DNA of 64,000 nucleotides, taken from contig JAHEYF010000014.1 in assembly GCA_023251755.1 (NCBI GenBank), positions 1 to 64,000 of the forward strand, in the 5' to 3' direction. The notes beneath the pieces were generated by a model. The model made no database searches. It was not told the origin of the DNA and was given only the letters and a program-made list of their open reading frames with translations. Positions 35,333 through 43,435 of the stretch are shown here, one piece after another. Numbering within the stretch: the stretch's first letter is position 1; every line of letters starts with the position of its first letter. The translations under genes and the position numbers were made by a program. This DNA comes from Bacteroidota bacterium (GTDB taxonomy: Bacteria; Bacteroidota; Bacteroidia; B-17B0; Aurantibacillaceae).

Positions 35333-36535
35333 TTATTTTTTATCGCCTTGCAACAGGCTGTCTTTTTGCAGGCTACTGTTTAAGGTATCTGTTTTAGCAA
35401 TGCTTAAAGAGTCGCTGCTGCTTATTGTTTCAGTATACAAATCGCCCTGGGCCGCTTTGGGGTTAGGAGGATTGCTTCCTTTTAAACTCATTACGTAACT
35501 GGATAACTGGGCCATTTGAACCGGCGACAGGTCTTCTTTCCAGGCTTTCATTCCTTTATCGGGCCAGCCGTATTTTATACTTTTAAAAATGTCTGGAAGG
35601 CCGCCTTTGTGCAGCCAATAGCTATCAGTTAAATTCGGGCCTACCGTTCCCTCGCCCAATTTACCGTGGCAGGCAGCGCAGGTAGAAATAAAGATTTCTT
35701 TGGCCGCATTTAAGTCACTTGCATCAGTAAGTTGTTTTACATTGCTTTCATCCACATTGTTGGCTGCGTTTTTCATGTACTCTGCTTTTTGCAATTCAGC
35801 CGTTTTTAATTCTTTGTTGTATTCCGCCAATTGTAAATCTCCTGTTTCGCTTATGTGGTAATGCACCAAATAAATTACAGCCCATACAATAGTGAGGTAA
35901 AAACCAATTTTCCACCAGGGCGGCAGGTTGTTGTCCAATTCCTTTATTCCATCGTAGTTGTGATCCAATAGAATATCCGCTTCTTTTTCAATTTCAACCG
36001 AAGCATTGAGGCTGTCTATGATGGTTTTCTTTTTAACTTTTGGTTTGCTTTCTTCTTTTTTGGCTTGTAAAGCTGTATCGGTATACACCAGGGTTTTAAT
36101 GGTGTTAATTAAAATGAGCAATACACTAATTTCGCAGGCAATAATGCCCAGCATCAAATAAAAGGTGGTGTAGTCAATGCCGCTAATGTAGCGCGTAGGA
36201 ATGACGTTGGGGTTGGCTGCCTGCAGGCTATTCCCAAGTAATAAGAACAAAACAACAGCAGCAGTTGCTTTACCTGCTTCTCTTTCTTTTCTGTTTTTTT
36301 CTTCGTAAAACCGCGATACGTTTTTAGTTACATTGGCTATGGCTGCAATAAAAAACAGCAATAAAACAATAATAATAAGCAGGGTCAGAAACAAAGCATT
36401 TGTAAAATAAGAAGGAGCGGAACTATTCCCTGAAGTGGTTTGAGCCTGTGCATTTATAATGCCTGTAAACAAAACAAATAGTAGTATCCCTGCTTGCTTT
36501 AGTTTTTTGTTGTTTTGAATAATCTGGTTCATCAT
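35333..36535 (-). CDS. ccoP: cbb3 oxidase subunit CcoP, single haem
   Basis: The 400-aa product (start MMNQIIQ) has a signal-like N-terminal helix, three further membrane helices (about 45-68, 120-148 and 208-226), a charged cytoplasmic linker, and one cytochrome c domain with haem site CAACH at 286-290 and a probable Met ligand in KGMKAW. Proteobacterial CcoP has two haems; one haem with extra N-terminal helices is the Bacteroidota form. The tail after residue 365 is serine-rich. An ATG 48 nt upstream is also in frame. Confidence 0.88.
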   Translation of the reverse strand: MMNQIIQNNKKLKQAGILLFVLFTGIINAQAQTTSGNSSAPSYFTNALFLTLLIIIVLLLFFIAAIANVTKNVSRFYEEKNRKEREAGKATAAVVLFLLLGNSLQAANPNVIPTRYISGIDYTTFYLMLGIIACEISVLLILINTIKTLVYTDTALQAKKEESKPKVKKKTIIDSLNASVEIEKEADILLDHNYDGIKELDNNLPPWWKIGFYLTIVWAVIYLVHYHISETGDLQLAEYNKELKTAELQKAEYMKNAANNVDESNVKQLTDASDLNAAKEIFISTCAACHGKLGEGTVGPNLTDSYWLHKGGLPDIFKSIKYGWPDKGMKAWKEDLSPVQMAQLSSYVMSLKGSNPPNPKAAQGDLYTETISSSDSLSIAKTDTLNSSLQKDSLLQGDKK

Positions 36536-36569
36536 TCTTGTTTTTCTTTTAATTACATCTTGTTTATAA

Positions 36570-36657
36570 ATTCTAAATTCCAATCTCTAAATTCTAAAGC
36601 AGGCCGTAGTTTGTTGACCTTGACTTTAGAATTTGAAAAATTAGTGCTTGGAATTTT
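36570..36657. repeat. ATTCTAAA-word inverted repeat between ccoQ and ccoP
   Basis: AATTCTAAAG (36590-36599) pairs with CTTTAGAATT (36624-36633). Further words CTAAATTCC and AATTTGAAAAATT and TTGGAATTTT flank it. The right end overlaps the last codons and stop of ccoQ (ENSKH), so the repeat word is translated at the ccoQ C-terminus. Confidence 0.6.
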
Positions 36658-36826
36658 CCATATCGTTGTTTTCCAACGGAATCTGTTTTAACTCAAACAT
36701 TCTTTTTTTATCTGCCCTTAATACATAGACTAATAAAGCAGAAAAAAACAGAAAGAAGATGAACAGGGAAATCATTGGGTAAATGCCTACTCCGGTGATG
36801 GACTCTAAATAATTTTTAAATTTCAT
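36641..36826 (-). CDS. ccoQ: CcoQ-like small cbb3 subunit
   Basis: The 61-aa protein has one membrane helix (about 17-37) followed by a basic stretch (RADKKRMFELKQIPLEN). The size, topology and position between ccoNO and ccoP identify it as the CcoQ/FixQ equivalent, which stabilises the oxidase. The last residues (ENSKH) are written in a repeat word that also occurs in the gap downstream. It follows ccoNO after 22 nt. Confidence 0.75.
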   Translation of the reverse strand: MKFKNYLESITGVGIYPMISLFIFFLFFSALLVYVLRADKKRMFELKQIPLENNDMENSKH

Positions 36827-36848
36827 TGTGATGGTTTTTTAATTCCTG

Positions 36849-38975
36849 CTACTTGCTACCTGCTACCGCTTTCTCCGCTTTAATATCCGTCCCCATCCGT
36901 TGCAGGTAGGCAATAAGCGCTACAATTTCACGGTCGGGCAGGGTTTCAATTCCGTCTTGTTTCAGGTGGGAAGCAATTGCATCCGCTTGTTTTTTCAGGT
37001 CGTCGTTGGCTTTTGTTCCGTAGCCTTCGGGATAAGGAACCCCCAGTGTTATCATGGCTTCTATTTTTGCCTGTGTTGATCCCATATCTATTTGATCATC
37101 CAACAGCCAGGGGTAAGCCGGCATAATTGATTTATCGCTCATGGAGGTAGGATCGAGCATGTGGTTGTAATGCCAGGAGTCGGGGTACTTACCACCGATC
37201 CTTGCCAGATCAGGACCTGTACGTTTTGATCCCCATTGAAAAGGATGGTCGTATACAAATTCACCAGCCTTCGAATACTCACCGTAACGGGCTGTTTCAG
37301 AGCGGAAAGGACGGATCATTTGAGAGTGGCAGGTATAACAGCCTTCTCTTATATAAATATCCCTTCCCTGTAATTCAAGCGGAGTATAAGGTTTAACACT
37401 GGCGATGGTGGGAATGTTTGACTTAACCAAAAAAGTTGGAATGAACTCTACTGCCCCGCCGATTAAAATAACAATTAAACTTGCAATAAGCATTTGCACG
37501 GGTTTGCGTTCAATCCAGCGGTGCCAGTGTTCATTGCTGTATTTGGTGTAGGTCTGAAGCGCAGGTGCACTGGCTTCTTCATCGGGAACAAACACACCGG
37601 CTTTGGCTGTTTTAATTAAATTGTAAGTCATCAATACCGCACCCAGCAGATAAAGGGTTCCGCCCAATGAACGCAGTGCATAAAAAGGAATGAGCTTGGT
37701 GACCGTTTCAAGGAACTGGTATTGCAATTGCCCTTCGGCTGTAAATTGTTTCCACATGGAGCTTTGCACAAAACCCGCCCAGTACATAGGCACTGCATAA
37801 AACAATATACCGAGCGTACCCAACCAAAAATGCTGATTGGCCATTTTAGTTGAATACAATTTAGTGCTGAACATGCGCGGTATTAACCAGTACAGCATAC
37901 CGAAAGTTAAAAACCCGTTCCAGCCTAGGGCACCAACGTGTACGTGCGCAATGGTCCAGTCGGTAAAGTGGCTGATGGCGTTTACATTTTTTAATGAAAG
38001 CATAGGCCCTTCAAAAGTGGCCATCCCATAAGCGGTAATGGCCACCACCATAAATTTAAGCACGGCGTCTTCGCGCACTTTGTCCCATGCGCCGCGCAGG
38101 GTAAGCAAACCATTGATCATACCTCCCCACGAAGGAGCAATTAACATAATTGAAAACACCACACCTAATGATTGAGCCCAGTCGGGAAGCGAGGTGTATA
38201 ATAAATGGTGAGGGCCCGCCCAGATGTATAAAAAAATTAAAGCCCAAAAGTGGATGATGGATAAACGGTAAGAATATACAGGACGATTGGCCGCCTTTGG
38301 AACAAAATAATACATTAAACCCAGGTAGGGCGTGGTTAAAAAGAAAGCCACTGCGTTGTGCCCGTACCACCATTGAACCAGGGCATCCTGTACACCGGCG
38401 TACCAGGAATAACTTTTCCATAATGATACAGGAATTTCAATGGAGTTGACAATATGCAGTACTGCAACGGTAACAAAGGTGGCGATGTAAAACCAGATGG
38501 CTACATACAGGTGTTGCTCCCTCCGTTTCAAGATGGTGCCAAACATATTCCAGCCAAACACTACCCAAATTAGCGTAATTAAAATGTCTATCGGCCACTC
38601 CAATTCAGCGTATTCTTTTCCGGTGGTATAGCCCAACAGCAAGGTGATGGCTGCCAGTACTATAATTGATTGCCATCCCCAAAAATGCAGTTTGCTTAAT
38701 TTATCGCTGAACATGCGTGTTTTACACAGGCGTTGCAGGGAATAATAAACACCCATAAAAATACCATTGCCTACAAATGCAAAAATAATGGCGTTGGTGT
38801 GTACCGGGCGAACACGGCCAAAAGTAGTAGGGGCATAACCTAAATTAAGCGCCGGAAAAACCAATTGCAGGGCAATAAATAAACCAGCCAGCATCCCTAC
38901 TAAACCCCACAGCATTGTTGCGTAGGCAAACCATTTCACAATTTTGTTGTCGTAATAAAATTTTTGCACTTCCAT
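36849..38975 (-). CDS. ccoNO: cbb3 oxidase fused subunits CcoN-CcoO
   Basis: The 708-aa protein fuses the catalytic haem-copper subunit CcoN (about 1-480, twelve membrane helices; histidine ligands in PVHTNAI, WWYGHNAVAFFL, AGPHHLLYT and HVHVGALGWNGF) to the mono-haem subunit CcoO (about 515-708, haem site CYTCH in REGCYTCHSQMIRPF). This fusion is known from Bacteroidota. I chose the start MEVQKFYYD at 38975; the frame is open a further 25 codons but would overlap ccoS. The C-terminal VAGSK lies in a TGCTACC word repeat. Confidence 0.93.
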   Translation of the reverse strand: MEVQKFYYDNKIVKWFAYATMLWGLVGMLAGLFIALQLVFPALNLGYAPTTFGRVRPVHTNAIIFAFVGNGIFMGVYYSLQRLCKTRMFSDKLSKLHFWGWQSIIVLAAITLLLGYTTGKEYAELEWPIDILITLIWVVFGWNMFGTILKRREQHLYVAIWFYIATFVTVAVLHIVNSIEIPVSLWKSYSWYAGVQDALVQWWYGHNAVAFFLTTPYLGLMYYFVPKAANRPVYSYRLSIIHFWALIFLYIWAGPHHLLYTSLPDWAQSLGVVFSIMLIAPSWGGMINGLLTLRGAWDKVREDAVLKFMVVAITAYGMATFEGPMLSLKNVNAISHFTDWTIAHVHVGALGWNGFLTFGMLYWLIPRMFSTKLYSTKMANQHFWLGTLGILFYAVPMYWAGFVQSSMWKQFTAEGQLQYQFLETVTKLIPFYALRSLGGTLYLLGAVLMTYNLIKTAKAGVFVPDEEASAPALQTYTKYSNEHWHRWIERKPVQMLIASLIVILIGGAVEFIPTFLVKSNIPTIASVKPYTPLELQGRDIYIREGCYTCHSQMIRPFRSETARYGEYSKAGEFVYDHPFQWGSKRTGPDLARIGGKYPDSWHYNHMLDPTSMSDKSIMPAYPWLLDDQIDMGSTQAKIEAMITLGVPYPEGYGTKANDDLKKQADAIASHLKQDGIETLPDREIVALIAYLQRMGTDIKAEKAVAGSK

Positions 38976-38985
38976 AATTTTGTTT

Positions 38986-39141
38986 TTATTGTTTGTCTTT
39001 TTCTTCCTCTTCAAATAAAATCCGTACCGATGGTGTATAATCGTCATCAAACTGGCCGTTCTTTACAGAATGAATAAAGGCAATGAGAAACCCTACAGCC
39101 ACCAGCAAACTAAATCCTATCAAAATAAACAGTACACTCAT
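38986..39141 (-). CDS. ccoS: cbb3 maturation protein CcoS
   Basis: A 51-aa ORF (start ATG at 39141) reads MSVLFILIGFSLLVAVGFL then IAFIHSVKNGQFDDDYTPS and an acidic tail. One membrane helix followed by KxGQFDDxxTPxxRIL is the signature of CcoS/FixS, needed to insert haem and copper cofactors into cbb3 oxidase. It is the first gene of the cco set, 10 nt before ccoNO. Confidence 0.9.
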   Translation of the reverse strand: MSVLFILIGFSLLVAVGFLIAFIHSVKNGQFDDDYTPSVRILFEEEEKDKQ

Positions 39142-39161
39142 AAGGGGGTATTAACTGAAAA

Positions 39162-39205
39162 CAAAAGTAGAAGAGGAACTGTTTGTGGCAGCTGACTGAA
39201 ATCAA
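39162..39205 (-). promoter_or_regulatory. cco operon promoter with FNR/CRP-like box
   Basis: On the minus strand the box TTGATTTCAGTCA (39205-39193; TTGA-N6-TCA) is centred 37 nt upstream of the last G of TACTTTTG (39169-39162), a perfect TAnnTTTG. The predicted start near 39158 leaves a leader of about 17 nt before ccoS. The geometry is that of class II activation by an FNR-like regulator. Confidence 0.65.
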
Positions 39206-39213
39206 TGTGAAAT

Positions 39214-39257
39214 ATGATTTATGTCAATATTTTATGTACCTATGTAAAATATATTTG
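39214..39257 (+). promoter_or_regulatory. uspA promoter with FNR/CRP-like box
   Basis: ATGATTTATGTCAA (39214-39227; reads TTGA-N6-TCAT on the minus strand) is centred 36 nt upstream of the last G of TATATTTG (39250-39257), a perfect -7 element. The predicted start near 39261 leaves a leader of about 19 nt. The cco box lies only 22 nt away, so both promoters may be served jointly. Confidence 0.65.
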
Positions 39258-39279
39258 TTCAGCATAAAAACTCATTATT

Positions 39280-40176
39280 ATGATAAATTTAAACACGAGT
39301 AAAATAGTAGTTCCGGTAGATTTTTCGGAAACAGCCAGCCGTGCTATTAAACACGGAGCTTTTATTGCCCAGTTTTTAAAAGGCGAAATTGTGCTGGCCC
39401 ATGTTATAAAAACATCGGTTTACTTAGATATGCTTTTGCCCGTTCTACAGATGGAAGACCTTTCGGGGATAACAAAAATTGTACAGGAAAGGTTGGAAGA
39501 AATTGCAGACGGGGTTCGTAAAGAATATGGAATAAAAGTAAGTACAATTGTATCGACCGGTAAAGTGCCGGCTGAACTTGTAAACATTGCCAAAGATTAC
39601 CAGGCCGGGATGATCGTGATGGGTACGCAGGGTTATTCGGCGGTGGAAGAATTTTTAATGGGCAGTAATGCTTACCGGGTTATTTCAAAATCCCCTGTTC
39701 CTGTTATGACCGTAAGGAAGGAAACAGACAAGTTTGGGTATAAAAACATTGTGCTGCCGGTAGATTCTTCAGAACATTCCAGGCAAAAGGTGGACACCAC
39801 CATTAATTTTGCTGAAAAATTTGCCGCCAAACTGCACATCATTGGTATACTGGGCAACGACGAAGGAAGCTATGAGCCTAACCTACGGACAATTGTACAC
39901 CAGGTTGAAGAGCTGGCAAAAGCAAAAGGGGTGAGTGTTGAAAGCAAAGTGTGTTTTGCAAAAAACCGCGCCCACGAAACCTTAAAGTATGCGAAAGCTG
40001 TTCAGGCAGACTTAATTGTAACGATGACAGACCAAAATGCGGAACTATCAAGTTTACTGCTCGGCACCTATGCACATCAGTTGATTAATTTGGCCAAAGC
40101 CCCGGTACTCAGTTTCCCTCCTGAAAGGCACAATGAAAATATTTCCCTGACCTTTGCAGGCCTCGAATTGAATTAA
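39280..40176 (+). CDS. Universal stress protein, tandem UspA domains
   Basis: The 298-aa cytoplasmic protein has two UspA domains (about 5-147 and 153-280). The first has the ATP-binding motif MGTQGYSAVEEFLMGSNAY (G-2x-G-9x-G-S); the second is degenerate. Such tandem proteins are often induced by low oxygen or starvation. It is divergent from the cco set and has its own FNR-like box. It ends 21 nt before the convergent MlaF gene, with only a short repeat between. Confidence 0.9.
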   Translation: MINLNTSKIVVPVDFSETASRAIKHGAFIAQFLKGEIVLAHVIKTSVYLDMLLPVLQMEDLSGITKIVQERLEEIADGVRKEYGIKVSTIVSTGKVPAELVNIAKDYQAGMIVMGTQGYSAVEEFLMGSNAYRVISKSPVPVMTVRKETDKFGYKNIVLPVDSSEHSRQKVDTTINFAEKFAAKLHIIGILGNDEGSYEPNLRTIVHQVEELAKAKGVSVESKVCFAKNRAHETLKYAKAVQADLIVTMTDQNAELSSLLLGTYAHQLINLAKAPVLSFPPERHNENISLTFAGLELN

Positions 40177-40197
40177 GCATCTCTAAACTATAGACTC

Positions 40198-40950
40198 TCA
40201 ACTCTTCGGGCGGAGCTGTTTCAAAAATTCCGAGGCGTATACAAAGTCGAGTAATTCCTTATTGGTGGTGTTCAGTATTTGGGTGTTGTTCCCGTCCCAC
40301 CATTTTTTGCCTTTGTAGATGTATAAAATATGCTGGCCGATTTCCATCACCGAATTCATATCGTGTGTAATCACAACCGTGGTGATGTTAAATTCCTGTG
40401 TTAAGTCTTTGATGAGTGCATCAATAACCAAAGCGGTTTTAGGGTCGAGTCCCGAGTTGGGTTCATCACAAAATAAATATTGTGGACTATTGGCAATGGC
40501 CCTTGCAAGGGCTGCGCGTTTTTTCATCCCTCCTGATAACTCGGCAGGATAAAGTTTGTTGCGGTTTTCTAATTGTACTTTGTTTAAACAAAAATTCACC
40601 CGCTCTTTTTTTTCTGCTTCACTCATTCGTGTAAACATATCGAGTGGAAATTTCACATTGTCCTCCAGAGTCAACGAGTCGAACAAGGCTCCTCCCTGGA
40701 ACAACATCCCTATTTCTTTTCTTACATCCCGTTGCGCTGTTTCGTCCATTGAGGTAAAATCGCGGCCATCGTACAATACATTTCCTTCATCCGGAAAAAT
40801 AAGGCCCACCATCATTTTTAACAAAGTGGTTTTGCCTGAACCGCTTTCACCAATAATCAAATTTGTTTTACCTGTTTGAAAGGTGAAAGAAATATCCTCT
40901 ACTACTTTCCTGTCGCCAAAGGTTTTGTGTATGTTTTTAATTTCGATCAC
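40198..40950 (-). CDS. mlaF: Mla-type ABC transporter ATPase (MlaF-like)
   Basis: The 250-aa protein is an ABC ATPase with Walker A GESGSGKTT, signature LSGGMKKRAALARAI, Walker B YLFCDEPNSGLD and switch histidine THDMNS. It matches MlaF/Ttg2A, which drives phospholipid movement between the membranes to keep outer-membrane asymmetry. It overlaps the permease gene by 4 nt. The substrate-binding MlaD protein is not in the window. Its stop codon lies at the edge of a short TCTAAACTATAGACT word repeat. Confidence 0.88.
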   Translation of the reverse strand: MIEIKNIHKTFGDRKVVEDISFTFQTGKTNLIIGESGSGKTTLLKMMVGLIFPDEGNVLYDGRDFTSMDETAQRDVRKEIGMLFQGGALFDSLTLEDNVKFPLDMFTRMSEAEKKERVNFCLNKVQLENRNKLYPAELSGGMKKRAALARAIANSPQYLFCDEPNSGLDPKTALVIDALIKDLTQEFNITTVVITHDMNSVMEIGQHILYIYKGKKWWDGNNTQILNTTNKELLDFVYASEFLKQLRPKS

Positions 40951-41687
40951 AGCAACATTAGTTTGGTAATGACCAGGTTGGTAATCAGAATGAGGACGCT
41001 GTTGTAAACCACAGATCGTGTGCTGGCCTTGCCAACTTCAAGGGCACCGCCTTTTATGTAATAGCCCTGGTAAGCGGCAACTGAAGTAATGATATAAGCG
41101 AAAGCAATGGTTTTTGTTAAAGAATAAATAATATTGAAGGGCACAAAAAGGGTTTGTATCCCGAATATGTATTGATAAGAGGTACAGGCGCCTGAAGCAA
41201 CACCCATGACATAGCCCCCGAAAATTCCGAGAAACATGCTGATGGTTATCAGAAAGGGGTTGATAAACATAGCGGCAGCCACTTTGGGCAAAATTAAATA
41301 CCCGGCCGAATTGATCCCCATAATTTCAAGGGCGTCTATTTGTTCGGTAATACGCATGGTTCCTATTTCGGAAGCGATATTAGAACCTACTTTACCGGCT
41401 AAAATAAGGCTTACAATGGTGGGGGAAAATTCAAGGATGATGGACTCGCGGGTACCCAGGCCCAGTGCATATATAGGGATTAAAGGGTTTGTAAAGTTAT
41501 AGGCCCCCTGAATGGTAATTACCCCGCCCATAAAAACGGAGATAATGGCAATTAAGCCCAATGAGCCTATACCGAGGCTGTTTATTTCATAAATAATCTG
41601 CCTGAAATAAATTGAAAAGCGCTCCGGTTTACTGAAAACCCTTTTCATTAATAAGAAATAGCGGCCTATGTGGAGAATGATCTGCAA
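40947..41687 (-). CDS. mlaE: Mla-type ABC transporter permease (MlaE-like)
   Basis: The 246-aa protein has about five to six membrane helices and the MlaE-family core (GLIAIISVFMGGVITIQ, GLGTRESIILEFSPTIV, GSNIASEIGTMRITEQIDAL split into parts). It pairs with the ATPase that overlaps its 3' end. The upstream gap to the HipBST operon (41688-41787) is AT-rich, and a possible -7 element is weak. Role as in Mla systems. Confidence 0.9.
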   Translation of the reverse strand: MQIILHIGRYFLLMKRVFSKPERFSIYFRQIIYEINSLGIGSLGLIAIISVFMGGVITIQGAYNFTNPLIPIYALGLGTRESIILEFSPTIVSLILAGKVGSNIASEIGTMRITEQIDALEIMGINSAGYLILPKVAAAMFINPFLITISMFLGIFGGYVMGVASGACTSYQYIFGIQTLFVPFNIIYSLTKTIAFAYIITSVAAYQGYYIKGGALEVGKASTRSVVYNSVLILITNLVITKLMLL

Positions 41688-41787
41688 GGAAAAAAATTAA
41701 TGTACTAAATTACATAAATTCTGTTGAGTTCAGCATTCTTCAAATTATACGCGGGCAGGCAAAGAATCAATCCTCTAATTAAATAAA

Positions 41788-41886
41788 TTATACGCTTTCG
41801 CATATAATTTATGTTTATGTTAATATTTTATATGTGATAACATATAATTTAGTATTTTTGTATAAAATAAATGCGATCGCATATAA
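41788..41886 (+). promoter_or_regulatory. hipBST promoter with three regularly spaced operators
   Basis: Three similar 20-bp inverted repeats lie 40 and 39 nt apart: TTATACGC-N4-GCATATAA (41788-41807, one mismatch), TTATATGT-N4-ACATATAA (41828-41847, perfect) and ATAAATGC-N4-GCATATAA (41867-41886, two mismatches, containing the perfect ATGCGATCGCAT). A perfect -7 element TATTTTTG (41853-41860) lies between the second and third. The third ends on the first base of the hipB ATG. Likely cooperative autorepression by HipB. Confidence 0.7.
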
Positions 41887-42116
41887 TGAAGACTTTAGCC
41901 GAATTTGTAAAAAATAAAAGGAAAGAAGCCCATCTTACACAGGAACAATTTGCTGAACGGGCTGGTGTGGCACTTACCGTTATACGGAAAATTGAACAGG
42001 GAAAAGAAAATGTAAAATTAGAAAAGGTAAATCAGGTACTTAAAATGTTTGGGCATTTATTAGTGCCTGTAAGCAGCAAAGAACTATCATTAAAAAAAGA
42101 AAAGCCTAAAACATGA
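41886..42116 (+). CDS. hipB: HipB-like Xre antitoxin of a HipBST system
   Basis: This 76-aa protein is almost entirely an Xre helix-turn-helix (core TQEQFAERAGVALTVIRKIEQG) with a short lysine-rich tail. It is the DNA-binding component of a three-gene toxin-antitoxin operon. I chose ATG 41886 because the in-frame ATG at 41871 lies inside the third operator. The stop TGA overlaps the hipS start (ATGA). Confidence 0.82.
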   Translation: MKTLAEFVKNKRKEAHLTQEQFAERAGVALTVIRKIEQGKENVKLEKVNQVLKMFGHLLVPVSSKELSLKKEKPKT

Positions 42117-42445
42117 GGAGAGCAGAAATATATTATAAAGATGTAGTTGCTGGTATTCTTATTGAAACGAACGAAGGTCAATACACTTTTCAGTATGATA
42201 AGGAATACGTTGCGAAATATCCGGATCAATTTATTACTTTTTCTATGCCGGTTACTGAGCATGCTTATAGTGAAAATAGGTTGTTCCCGTTTTTTGAAGG
42301 CCTTATTCCTGAGGGATGGCTGTTGGACATCGCAGCAAAAAACTGGAAAATAAATTCGAATGACCGAATGGGATTGCTTTTGGCTTGTTGTCAAAATTGT
42401 ATCGGAGCAGTAAGTGTTCAACCAATAGCAGAAGAAGATGAATAA
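42113..42445 (+). CDS. hipS: HipS-like protein (HipA N-terminal subdomain)
   Basis: The 110-aa protein matches the N-terminal subdomain 1 of HipA (IYYKDVVAGILIET, FEGLIPEGWLLDIAAKNW, GAVSVQP) as a free-standing gene. In the HipBST system of enteropathogenic E. coli, HipS of this kind is the antitoxin that blocks the kinase HipT. Here it overlaps hipB by 4 nt and hipT by 8 nt. No frameshift joins it to hipT; both are intact with tight overlaps, so the split is genuine. Function inferred from the known system. Confidence 0.8.
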   Translation: MRRAEIYYKDVVAGILIETNEGQYTFQYDKEYVAKYPDQFITFSMPVTEHAYSENRLFPFFEGLIPEGWLLDIAAKNWKINSNDRMGLLLACCQNCIGAVSVQPIAEEDE

Positions 42446-43388
42446 GAAATGTTTATACTGTTATAAAGAACTGGGCAAACAAATTGAAAGTGATTTTCAC
42501 CAGCATTGTAGCTTAGCGTTTTTCGGAACAAAAACAGCGCCTTTGTTATCTTATTCATTCAACCAGATGGCTGAGCTGGCTAAGGATGTTGTGGAGCGCA
42601 GTATTGCTGTACCAGGTGTGCAGGCTAAACTGTCCTTATCATTGGTTAAAGATACTATAAGAGATGGGAATAAAGACCGTTTAACAGTTGTTGGAGCTTT
42701 GGACGGAAATTATATTTTTAAACCGCCATCAGAATATTATCCTGAAATGCCGCAGAATGAACATGTAACTATGCGGATGGCTGAGGCTTTTGGAATACAT
42801 ACAGTGAAGTCAAGTTTGATACGTTTGCAATCTGGAGAATTATCTTATATAACCAAACGAATTGACCGTAAAGAAAACGGAGAAAAAATTCACATGCTTG
42901 ATATGTTTCAGGTACTGGACGCCGTTGATAAATACAAAAGCTCAATGGAACGAGTGGGTAAGGCTATTGGCCAGCATTCGGATAATACCTTGCTGGATCA
43001 GTTGTACTTTTTTGAGTTAAGTGTATTTAGCTTCCTTACAGGTAATAACGATATGCACTTAAAAAATTTCTCCATGATTCATTCAGCTAATCAATGGGGT
43101 TTGGCTCCCGCATACGATTTACTAAATGTGAGCATTGTAAATCCTAACGATACAGAGGAATTGGCTTTAACCCTTGAAGGGAAAAAGAAAAAAATAAAAC
43201 GGGAGCATTTTGAACACCTAGGAACTTTATTGGATCTAAACACCAAACAAATAGAAGGCGTGTTTAAACGGATGATAAAAAACAAACCTATTGCGATTGA
43301 ATGGATTGACAAATCATTTTTATCAAATGACTTCAAGGAAAAGTATAAAGCTCTTTTGGAAAAAAAGTATTTAGGTTTATTAAGATAG
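42438..43388 (+). CDS. hipT: HipT-like kinase toxin
   Basis: The 316-aa protein is the kinase part of HipA without the N-terminal subdomain. A cysteine/histidine motif at the start (C5xxC8 ... H21, C24) suggests a small zinc site. The phosphorylatable loop is RSIAVPGVQAKLSL (S55), the catalytic loop GNNDMHLKN (D205, H207, N210) and the DFG-like PAYDLLN (D227). All kinase residues are present, so it should be active. HipT of E. coli O127 phosphorylates tryptophanyl-tRNA synthetase; the target here is unknown. Translation is coupled to hipS. Confidence 0.85.
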   Translation: MNKKCLYCYKELGKQIESDFHQHCSLAFFGTKTAPLLSYSFNQMAELAKDVVERSIAVPGVQAKLSLSLVKDTIRDGNKDRLTVVGALDGNYIFKPPSEYYPEMPQNEHVTMRMAEAFGIHTVKSSLIRLQSGELSYITKRIDRKENGEKIHMLDMFQVLDAVDKYKSSMERVGKAIGQHSDNTLLDQLYFFELSVFSFLTGNNDMHLKNFSMIHSANQWGLAPAYDLLNVSIVNPNDTEELALTLEGKKKKIKREHFEHLGTLLDLNTKQIEGVFKRMIKNKPIAIEWIDKSFLSNDFKEKYKALLEKKYLGLLR

Positions 43389-43435
43389 AGGGGCAAATAT
43401 GAAGATGGGAAGAAGGATTTTTGTATATTTAGGGC

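Noticed and set aside
38976-39050. Upstream extension of CcoNO to 39050
   Set aside because: It would overlap ccoS, has a basic low-complexity sequence and does not match the conserved start of CcoN.
42113-43388. hipS and hipT as a frameshifted hipA pseudogene
   Set aside because: Both frames have their own start, tight overlaps and intact motifs, and the domain border matches known HipBST systems. The kinase has a separate N-terminal Cys/His motif.
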